Of a DNA stretch of 5,596 nt, positions 1 through 5,596 are shown piece after piece; position 1 is the stretch's first letter; every line of letters starts with the position of its first letter. This DNA is from an uncultured Mycoplasma sp. (lineage in GTDB: Bacteria > Bacillota_I > Bacilli_A > Mycoplasmatales > Mycoplasmoidaceae), in NCBI GenBank assembly GCA_947174035.1, contig CAMWHH010000054.1:1-5596 (forward strand), read 5' to 3'. The notes beneath the pieces were generated by a model that was given only the letters and a program-made list of their open reading frames with translations, was not told the DNA's origin and did not search any database. The position numbers were made by a program, and so were the translations under genes.

Positions 1-47
1 ACAATATATATAACTAAAAATTATCAATTGTGGATTCTATTTAATTA

Positions 48-59
48 GTGGGAGAAAAA
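48..59 (+). promoter_or_regulatory. Ribosome binding site of guaB
   Basis: A purine-rich GTGGGAG block lies five to six bases upstream of the ATG at 60. The GTG at 48 is in frame and could be read as a start. It falls inside this Shine-Dalgarno-like block, however, and IMP dehydrogenases normally begin just a few residues before the FDDVLL motif, so the ATG at 60 is preferred. Confidence 0.7.
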
Positions 60-1505
60 ATGAAAGAAATAAAAAAAGCTTTAACTTTTGATGATGTTTT
101 ATTGAAACCTCATTATTCTGAAGTTTTACCAAAAGAAACTGAAGTAAACGTTGTTTTAAGTAATAAATTTGAAATGAACATTCCAATATTTAGTGCAAGT
201 ATGGATACAGTTACTGAAATTGATATGGCATTTAATATGGCTTTAAATGGTGGTGTTGGTGTAATTCATAAAAATTTATCTATTTCAAAACAAGCAAATA
301 TGGTAAAGCAAATTAAACATATTAAAAATGGTTTGTTTTGATCTATTATGGCATTTGAATCAACTAACAAAATTGAAACTATTAAAACAAAAATTTTTGA
401 TGAATATTTAGATGATTGTATTTTTGTTACTGTAAATGGAAATATTGTAAATATAGTTTCAGTTGAAGATTTAGAAAATAAAAAAATTAATTTAGATTCT
501 AACTTGGAATCATTACCAAGAAATAAATTGGTTTTGGCAAAAGATTCAAACAGTTTAGAAGAAATTTTAGCAATGATGGAAGAAAATAATGTGGATTATG
601 CACCAATAATTTCTGAATCATCTAATGGTATAGTTGCTGTTGCTAAAAAGAAGTGGTTAGTACCATATTTAGAAGCAAAAAATCAGTTGTTAGATACTAA
701 AGGTAAATTAAAAGTTTTAGGAGCAGTTGGTGTAGCAGATGATAGTCTTGAAAGAGCTAAAATGTTAATTGCAGCAGGAGCTGATGGAATTGTTATTGAT
801 AGTGCACATGGCCATTCAAAAAAAGTAATTGATTTAATCAAAGATATTAAAAGAAATTTCCCTAAAATCTTTTTAATTGCTGGTAATGTTGTTACAAAAG
901 AAGCTGTTAATGATTTACATAAAGCAGGAGCTGATGCAATAAAAGTTGGTGTAGGACCTGGTGCTATTTGTACAACAAGAATTGTTTCTGGTGTAGGTGT
1001 ACCTCAATTTAGTGCAATTTTAGAATGTGCTGAAGCTGCTAAAAAATTAAATATTTCTATAATTGCAGATGGTGGTATTAAAAATTCTGGAGATATAACA
1101 AAAGCATTAGCAGCAGGAGCAAATGCTATTATGCTAGGAAGTTTATTGGCTGGTTCTGACGAATCTCCATCTGATAAAGTTGTTAAGGATGACAAAATTT
1201 ATAAACAATATCGTGGAATGGGTAGTATTGCAGCAATGAAAGCTGGAAGTTCTGATCGATATGGTCAAGAAGGAGTTAAAAAATTAGTAGCTGAAGGTGT
1301 TGAAGGCTTAGTTCCATATACTGGTCCAGTAAAAGAAACTTTGTATAACTTAATTGGAGGTTTAAGAAGTGGTATGGGGTATCTTGGTGCAAAATCTATA
1401 GAAAAACTCCAAGAAAATGCAGAGTTTGTAGAACAATCTTTTAATGGTTTAAAAGAAAGCTCACCTCATTCAATCATTAACTTAAACCAAAAATATAAAA
1501 AATAG
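60..1505 (+). CDS. guaB: Inosine-5'-monophosphate dehydrogenase (IMPDH)
   Basis: This cytosolic enzyme oxidises IMP to XMP with NAD+, the committed step of guanine nucleotide synthesis. The 481-residue product is close to the usual bacterial length of about 485-490. Visible landmarks are the N-terminal FDDVLLKP (residues 10-17), SASMDTV (45-51), IDSAHGHS with Asp247, the cysteine loop GPGAICTTR with catalytic Cys304, and the flap motif SSDRYGQ with the Arg400-Tyr401 pair. The TIM barrel is interrupted at about residues 95-205 by the usual CBS-pair insert. That insert is weakly conserved here, and the first CBS repeat is hard to recognise. Trp94 is encoded by TGA at 339-341, so a standard-code translation would split the gene in two. 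No clear promoter was found in the 47 bases upstream. A short inverted repeat (1505-1510 with 1518-1523) follows the stop but has no T tract on this strand. Identification is secure. Confidence 0.98.
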
Positions 1506-1543
1506 TATAAATAATTATTATACACAAAAATTACTTTATATAG

Positions 1544-1572
1544 TTGAATTTTTTCAAAAAATATTGTTTAAT
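1544..1572 (+). promoter_or_regulatory. Predicted promoter of the 1579-1896 RNA
   Basis: A TTGAAT -35-like hexamer (1544-1549) and a TTTAAT -10-like hexamer (1567-1572) are separated by 17 bases. Transcription would begin near 1579, just where the more GC-containing, structured stretch starts. AT-rich DNA gives many such matches, so support comes mainly from position. Confidence 0.45.
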
Positions 1573-1578
1573 CTTATT

Positions 1579-1896
1579 GTGGTGGTAAAAACTGAAAGAG
1601 TGAAAGTAATCTTTCTAACACTGTAAAACATGTTATTATCCGGACTCTAGGTAAAGTAGGTTTAAAAATAGGTAATAGTAGTCGAGTGAAAATCCTATTT
1701 AGATATCTATATAAGTTTTTTGGTCAGGAAACTTATCTGTGCAGCGCGGCACAATATCTTATTTTCGATGAAAGCTGAAAGAGTACCTAGACTTAGCTGA
1801 ATGACTAAAATTATGGTAAGGTTTGGTTTAATAGCTTATAAGGTTTTGAAAGCCATAGTTATTTTGGGTTTACTTTGAGGTAAACCCCTTTTATTT
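1579..1896 (+). ncRNA. Structured non-coding RNA of unknown family
   Basis: No reading frame here looks like protein, yet the stretch is less AT-rich than its surroundings and folds well. An 8-bp helix (1646-1653 with 1784-1791) encloses a central domain. Inside it are a 7-bp hairpin (1666-1672 with 1694-1700) and a compact three-way junction. The junction has a closing stem 1701-1706/1754-1759, a hairpin 1711-1718/1729-1736, and a hairpin 1738-1742/1749-1753 with loop AGCGCG. A 5' hairpin can form from 1599-1606 with 1611-1622. A 3' stem can form from 1805-1816 with 1853-1867. The 10-mer CTGAAAGAGT occurs twice (1592-1601, 1775-1784). A promoter precedes the stretch and an intrinsic terminator ends it, so it looks like a stable independent RNA rather than a leader. 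I see none of the conserved sequences of RNase P RNA, tmRNA or SRP RNA. Ends are approximate. Confidence 0.6.
1866..1896 (+). terminator. Intrinsic terminator of the structured RNA
   Basis: An 8-bp perfect stem GGGTTTAC/GTAAACCC (1866-1873 with 1880-1887) has a six-base loop and is followed by CTTTTATTT. It is the expected 3' end of the RNA encoded upstream. The first bases of the stem could alternatively pair with 1805-1806. Confidence 0.75.
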
Positions 1897-1912
1897 CAGG
1901 TAAATTTAATTG

Positions 1913-1940
1913 AACTATATGGATGCCATATAGTTTTTTT
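1913..1940 (+). terminator. Second intrinsic terminator
   Basis: A perfect 10-bp stem AACTATATGG/CCATATAGTT (1913-1922 with 1926-1935) has a three-base loop and runs into seven Ts. It stands in tandem behind the first terminator and should insulate the restriction-modification genes from guaB and RNA transcription. Confidence 0.8.
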
Positions 1941-1943
1941 ATT

Positions 1944-1982
1944 TTGTTTTTTATTTTTCCGATATGCTATATAAAGCATTGG
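1944..1982 (+). promoter_or_regulatory. Predicted promoter and possible operator of the methyltransferase
   Basis: TTGTTT (1944-1949) and TATATA (1968-1973) are 18 bases apart, and the -10 carries an extended TG (1965-1966). The -10 is flanked by an imperfect inverted repeat: CCGATATGC at 1959-1967 and GCATTGG at 1976-1982. A protein bound there would cover the -10 element, so autoregulation is possible. The predicted transcript start is only about 10-12 bases before the TTG start codon, leaving little room for a leader. Confidence 0.45.
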
Positions 1983-1991
1983 TATTAAAAG

Positions 1992-3239
1992 TTGACTATA
2001 AAATTATTTGAATTTTTTGCAGGAATTGGATCACAATACAAAGCACTTAAAAATATTGGTAAATATAAAAATTGGTTAATTCAACATGTTGGAATGGTTG
2101 AATGATTTGTTGATGCAATAATAGCATATGTTTGTATTCATAGTAAAAATTTTAAGGCTACAAAATCATCATTAAAAGATTTTTATAGTTTAAGTTTAGA
2201 TTCAAAAAATGAGTTATCACACACTGGGTTAACAAAACTAAACAATTCAATCAAATCTTCATATTTAAATTATTCAAAAGAACATTTTAATAATTTATTT
2301 AATATTGAAAAAATAAATTATAAAAACATCCCAAAGTACATCGATATTTTAACTTATTCTTTTCCTTGTCAAGATTTAAGTGTGCAAGGTTTACAAAAAG
2401 GAATAGATAAAAATTTAAAAACTAGAAGCGGATTACTTTGAGAAGTTGAAAGAATTTTAATTGAAATATCTAAAAATTTCAAAACTGAAGAAATGCCAAA
2501 ATATTTATTAATGGAAAATGTTAAAAATTTATTAAACAAAACAAATATAAAAAATTATCAGTTATGAATTAGTCAATTAAAAAAATTAGGTTATGAATCA
2601 AAAACATATGTTTTAAATTCAAAAGACTTCAACTCTGCTCAAAGCAGAGAAAGAGTTTTTTGTCTTTCTGTTAGAAAAGATTTTCAAAATAAAGTTAAAT
2701 TTAATTTCATTGATTTTAAACCTTTAAAAAAATCAAAAATTTTAAAAGATATTTTAAAAAATAACATTAATTATGAATACATTGATTTATCTAGTTTTGA
2801 AACTACCAATTGAATCACATCAAAAAATGGAGTAATTAGTAAAAAAATTTTGAATTGATCAAAATTCAATAGTGAAAACTATGTTTATAATGAAAATGGA
2901 ATTGGACCTACACTTACTGCATCTGGTGCAAATTCTCGAATTAAAATAGAAACAAACAAAGGAATTAGGTATATGACATCTTTAGAATGTTATCAATATA
3001 TGGGTTTTAGTGAATTAGATTATCTGAAAGTGAAAAACTCAAATTTAGTTAGTGATACAAAATTAATATATACAGCTGGCAATTCAATACCAGTACAAGT
3101 TTTAGAATGCTTGTTTGCAACTTTGAAATTTAGGGAAAATGATGATCAAACATATATATATATAGAAATAAGGGTTATAAAGGTTTTTCTGTTCCTTTTA
3201 TTACAAAAGGATATTTTAAGAAAAAAAATAGTGAGCTAA
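1992..3239 (+). CDS. Type II DNA (cytosine-5-)-methyltransferase
   Basis: The enzyme transfers a methyl group from S-adenosylmethionine to cytosine C5 in a target site, protecting host DNA from the endonuclease encoded next. The m5C motifs are in order: motif I FFAGIGSQ (near residues 8-15), motif IV FPCQDLS with nucleophile Cys126, motif VI LMENV with Glu175, and motif VIII QSRER (217-221). A target-recognition region (about 230-304) follows, then GPTLTASG, and the C-terminal GNSIPVQV (from 363). The long motif I-IV spacing and the TRSGLLWEVER segment recall the GATC-type subgroup of the family, but the target site is unknown. A TAA at 1986-1988 forces the start downstream. The first ATG lies after motif I, so TTG at 1992 is the best start. 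No good Shine-Dalgarno sequence is visible. Several Trp codons are TGA. The frame crosses the TA tract at 3152-3164 and ends in about 25 unrelated residues, giving 415. With one more TA it would stop at 391. Confidence 0.92.
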
Positions 3240-4426
3240 AAATTAAAGGAAAAGCATATTATTTGTATGACGAAAAAACTTTAATGATTTATAAACAGTT
3301 TATTCAAATTGAATCCGCTAACTTTAGACCAACTGATATTGATATGTTAAAAACTGATTATTATAAAAACGGAAAAAAAGATAGTCTTGCTATAAGATAT
3401 AAAATTTTAGAACCTTATCAAGAATCACAAGGTTTTTTAAAAAATAAAGTTAGTAAAAAAGATAAAATAAAAATTAATGTTCCTAACAATCTAATTGGTG
3501 AAATTAATAAAGAATTACTAAAATTACATAAAGTTAAATCATCAATTGATATTTTTGCAGGTTCAAATTCTTCTGGTGCAGAATTAAATCATAATGCTAC
3601 AAACATTGTTACATTTTATGAAGATAATAGTTCTTATAATTTTTCTAATCCTTTAAATAGAAAAGAAATTTTTAAAAGTAACAAAAATATAGAAATCAAT
3701 TCAATTGATGAAATTGAATTGATTAAATTTAGCAAATATTTAGAACTAAATCCAAAAGCTAATGAATTATATTGTTATTACAATTCATTAGAAATGATTT
3801 TGAATAATTTTTATAGTCCGATTAGTAATTTGGATGGGCATCAAAATTTTGATGAAAAAAATAAAGAAATTACAGATAAACATTTTAAGTTGATTGATGA
3901 AGAAAAAAAGCTTTATAAAGACACAAAAGAATTATCAAGAAGTGATTTTATTTATGAAAGAGTTAAACAATCAATTAAAGAATATAGAGAAAATTTAAAT
4001 GGTAATAACACAAACAAAGAGAAAGAAAATAAGTTGATAAATAAATTAAGAAATGCTCAAAGACTTTTAATTAAAGAAGAAATTAGAGATTTGATAAAAA
4101 ATAATCCGGATTTTCCAGAAAATTATTTTTTTAATTGTTTAAATGATAGTTTTATAAATTATGAATGTGCTCATATTATTCCAGTAAATGAATCTAGAAC
4201 TAATAATAAAAGACTAGAAGAAATTGCAGATAATAATAATTGTTTGCTTTTGTCTCCAAATTTTCATACTCAATATGACAAAAATTATATTAATTTCGAT
4301 TCAAATGGAATTTGCTATATAAAAGGAATCCAAGAAAAGAAATGGAACATAAAAAAAGAATGATTAAATGAAAAAAGAAAAAAGTATTTAGAAAGAGCTT
4401 TTATAAGTAGAAATAAAAATAAATAA
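3139..4426 (+). CDS. HNH-family type II restriction endonuclease, out of frame at a TA repeat
   Basis: This is the likely nuclease partner of the preceding methyltransferase. A ββα-metal HNH site is visible near the C-terminus: CAHIIP with the His codon at 4172, then NNNCLLLSPNFHTQYD with the second His codon at 4265. The preceding roughly 340 residues are Lys/Asn-rich and not recognised; they probably carry DNA recognition. An AGGGA ribosome site precedes tandem ATGs at 3139 and 3142, overlapping the methyltransferase gene. From those ATGs the frame ends at TAG 3163-3165, just past the TA tract. The coding body (VPFITKGYF and onward) lies in another frame. That frame has no ATG, GTG or TTG before TTG 3263, which is well inside the coherent sequence. 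One extra TA would join start and body into 429 residues. The body crosses a TGA Trp codon at 4361 and ends at TAA 4424-4426. It is best described as an intact gene in an OFF state, or else a frameshifted pseudogene. Recognition site unknown. Confidence 0.8.
3152..3164 (+). repeat. TA dinucleotide tract at the methyltransferase/endonuclease junction
   Basis: Six and a half AT units lie within both genes: after the last methyltransferase motif and five codons into the endonuclease. Slippage of one unit changes the frame of both. Adding one TA, or removing two, links the ATGs at 3139/3142 to the endonuclease body and gives the methyltransferase a TAG stop immediately after the tract. The present length does neither. 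Confidence 0.85.
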
Positions 4427-4460
4427 ATTTTTAAAATATATCTTTCTATGTAAAATTTTT

Positions 4461-4531
4461 GAAAAAAGAAAAAAAGTTTGATTTAAGTTTGAAAAAACTT
4501 AATAAATAAGTTTTACAAACTTAAGCAAACT
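4461..4531 (-). terminator. Long hairpin terminator of the minus-strand RNA
   Basis: Three stacked helices form nearly one stem: 4475-4480/4526-4531 (6 bp), 4483-4491/4516-4524 (9 bp) and 4494-4501/4507-4514 (8 bp), with a five-base loop and only small internal loops. On the minus strand the stem is followed directly by a T-rich run (TTTTT from 4475 down, then TTTTTTC). No T run follows on the plus strand, so the terminator is oriented for leftward transcription. Confidence 0.65.
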
Positions 4532-4568
4532 CCATTCCGACGAAGAGCTCTGGTCTCTTTTGTCTTAT
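4461..4568 (-). ncRNA. Candidate small RNA on the minus strand
   Basis: Reading leftwards, a TATAAT box (4579-4574) is followed by a hairpin: GACAAAAGAG and CTCTTCGTC flank loop ACCAGAG (4564-4539), about 9 bp with one bulge. A GC-richer single-stranded segment follows, then a long terminator hairpin and a T-rich tail. The predicted transcript is about 105 nt. The GC content of 4530-4557 stands out from the AT-rich surroundings, which suggests conserved RNA function. No protein frame of note exists on either strand here. It lies between the endonuclease gene and the small HNH gene and is divergent from the latter. I do not recognise the family. Confidence 0.55.
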
Positions 4569-4573
4569 TAACC

Positions 4574-4579
4574 ATTATA
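4574..4579 (-). promoter_or_regulatory. -10 element of the minus-strand small RNA
   Basis: A consensus TATAAT on the minus strand would place the transcript start at about 4569-4567, immediately before the first hairpin. No good -35 is seen, which is common for Mollicutes promoters. Confidence 0.45.
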
Positions 4580-4595
4580 CATAAAAATCCAGTAA

Positions 4596-4632
4596 TATAA
4601 TAATAATCACTATTAATTATGATATTGGAGAG
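4596..4632 (+). promoter_or_regulatory. -10 element and ribosome site of the small HNH gene
   Basis: A plus-strand TATAAT (4596-4601) lies about 40 bases before the gene, and GGAGAG (4627-4632) sits nine bases before its ATG. The -10 boxes of this gene and of the minus-strand RNA are only about 16 bases apart on opposite strands, so the two promoters may compete. Confidence 0.5.
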
Positions 4633-4641
4633 AAAACAAAT

Positions 4642-5022
4642 ATGTCAAAAAAATCAGATAAAATTTGAATGGCTTTTTTTGGAAATGCATCTGAAGCTAA
4701 AGATGCTTTTGGAATTACTATTTTTAGAAATAAATACGTTCAAAATAGTAATAATATAGAAAAAGGGTCTTGAACAATTGATCACATATTCCCTAAAAAT
4801 CCATTTAATGATAATTCTAAAATCGAAAGAAAAGGTTCTAATTTATTGTACAATTTACAACCACTAAGTGTTTTTTCAAACAGAGAAAAAGATTCATATT
4901 TGGGTGGTAAGGTAAATGGAATAACTTTTTCTATAAAAATCATAAGAGTTTATGAAGATGGTGTTATTGGAAGAATGATGGTCAAAAAAGGTGATAATTG
5001 ATTTTGAGCCTATAATTATTAA
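4642..5022 (+). CDS. Small HNH-family endonuclease-like protein
   Basis: The product is 126 residues and needs TGA as Trp several times. It matches the layout of a family of short stand-alone HNH proteins found near plasmid, phage and defence genes. An N-terminal SEAKDAFGITIFR segment is followed by W-IDHIFPKNP with Asp47-His48, then LLYNLQPLS with Asn71, SNREKD with Asn80, and a C-terminal NGITFSI strand region. The metal site would therefore read His-Asn-Asn, a common HNH variant. The ATG at 4642 has a good ribosome site (GGAGAG). No signal peptide or membrane segment is seen. Nuclease activity is inferred from the motif only; the biological role is unknown. Position between a restriction system and an Abi-like gene suggests defence or a mobile-element remnant. 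Confidence 0.85.
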
Positions 5023-5037
5023 TGTTTAGCATAAGCA

Positions 5038-5596
5038 ATGAGCAAAAATTTTAATTTTTCTTATTTTCACATTCAAAATGATTTTATTAGTAAAAATATA
5101 TTAAAAATACTATATTTTTGTTTACATATTGAATTTTTTATAACAAAAAAATTAAATAGTCTATTAAGTAATAATGAATTAGAACTAGATATTAAAGATT
5201 ATAGCTCTCTAAAAAATGTTTTTGTTTTTGATATAAGTCAACCAGAGAAAAACAGCAGACTATTAAGACTATTTGATAACAATTTGTCCAAACCTTTAAG
5301 TAGTTTTTTTAATGATTTATCTTTTGGTGAAAAAATATTCCTTTTGAAAAAAATGAAATCTTCATATTGAAATAAATTATTTATAGAACTTTTTTCAGAA
5401 AAAAAGAATGGTTTTTCTATGAGTACATGAAACAATTTTTTTAATGTTGTAAAGCATTGAAGAAATAATGCCTCCCACACTTATCATAATTTTAGTGGTG
5501 AAAATCTAATAAATCTTACTCCAATTGTTAAAAATGGTAAACAAATAGAAATAAGTGATTTTGTTTTGCACTTAGAAAAAGTTTACAGTTTTAAGT
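5038..5596 (+). CDS. HEPN-motif protein resembling Abi (abortive infection) proteins, 3' end outside window
   Basis: At least 186 residues are visible and the frame is open at the window end; TGA is read as Trp at 5368-5370 and later. The key feature is HWRNNASHTYH, with Arg142 and His147 in R-x4-H spacing typical of HEPN RNase domains. Before it lies an LSFGEKIFLLKKM segment followed by helices. This order (an SFG segment, then a late R-N-x-x-x-H) resembles the Abi_2/AbiD-AbiF group, in which HEPN proteins arrest phage infection by cleaving RNA. No membrane helix is confidently predicted, although the N-terminus is hydrophobic and aromatic. The gene starts 15 bases after the HNH gene and in the same frame, separated by two stops. 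No Shine-Dalgarno sequence precedes the ATG, so translation may depend on coupling to the HNH gene. HEPN assignment is fairly likely; Abi function is inference. Confidence 0.7.

Noticed and set aside
48..341. Separate short protein ending at TGA 339-341
   Set aside because: TGA is Trp here; the sequence continues directly as IMP dehydrogenase, and a standard-code split would break the barrel.
1004..1195. Minus-strand open frame of 63 codons
   Set aside because: It lies wholly inside guaB, antisense to conserved active-site sequence, with no start signals; it is a shadow frame.
1505..1523. Terminator of guaB
   Set aside because: The stem GTATAA/TTATAC is weak and is followed by ACAAAAA, not by Ts, on the plus strand.
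1579..1896. RNase P RNA, tmRNA or SRP RNA
   Set aside because: I could not find the near-invariant GAGGAAAGUCC of RNase P, the tRNA-like ends of tmRNA or the GGAA/AGCAGC loop of SRP RNA.
1579..1896. Riboswitch or T-box leader for the methyltransferase
   Set aside because: Two strong terminators and a new promoter separate it from the gene, and no known aptamer core was recognised.
3263..3265. TTG 3263 as the true endonuclease start
   Set aside because: About 33 codons upstream in the same frame read as coherent protein, and no ribosome site precedes this TTG; the AGGGA-ATGATG at 3134-3144 is much better.
4539..4564. Plus-strand terminator after the endonuclease gene
   Set aside because: The hairpin is bulged and followed by TTATTAACC rather than a T run; it fits better as part of the minus-strand RNA.
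5022..5054. Short ORF from the ATG overlapping the HNH stop (TAATG)
   Set aside because: It ends after ten codons and has no recognisable content; at most it aids translational coupling.
5238..5480. Minus-strand open frame of 80 codons
   Set aside because: It is antisense to the HEPN-like gene and has low-complexity composition that mirrors the real frame.
1..5596. CRISPR array, insertion sequence or tRNA gene
   Set aside because: No spaced repeats, transposase, terminal inverted repeats or tRNA cloverleaf were seen.

Overview
The window reads as a low-GC Mollicutes genome. It is very AT-rich, and every gene runs on only if TGA is read as tryptophan (genetic code 4), usually alongside a few TGG codons. 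Most small-genome mycoplasmas lack IMP dehydrogenase, so a complete guaB points loosely towards the Spiroplasma/Mesoplasma/Entomoplasma or M. mycoides side of the class. That placement is inference. All protein genes lie on the + strand.

Layout: (1) 60-1505 is guaB, a complete housekeeping gene for guanine nucleotide synthesis. (2) 1506-1991 has no protein gene. It holds a probable stand-alone structured RNA of about 320 nt (about 1579-1896) with its own promoter, an internal three-way junction and a terminator. A second strong terminator follows, then a promoter inside an inverted repeat. (3) 1992-4426 is a type II restriction-modification pair: an m5C DNA methyltransferase followed by an HNH endonuclease. 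The two genes meet at a (TA)n dinucleotide tract at 3152-3164. (4) 4427-4641 is intergenic. It holds a strong candidate for a minus-strand small RNA of about 105 nt, divergent from the next gene. (5) 4642-5022 encodes a 126-residue HNH-family protein. (6) 5038-5596, cut by the window end, encodes a protein with a HEPN-type R-x4-H motif resembling abortive-infection (Abi) proteins.

Taken together, a small defence island seems to sit next to a housekeeping gene. The most interesting observation is the TA tract. At its present length the methyltransferase is complete through its last motif and then reads about 25 residues into the wrong frame. The endonuclease, starting from its well-placed ATG, hits a stop after eight codons. 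One extra TA, or two fewer, would restore the endonuclease frame and give the methyltransferase a normal overlapping stop. This looks like a phase-variation switch that turns restriction on and off without touching protective methylation, although a fixed frameshift or sequencing error is also possible.

Neither RNA was recognised as a member of a known family by eye, and both deserve a covariance search.
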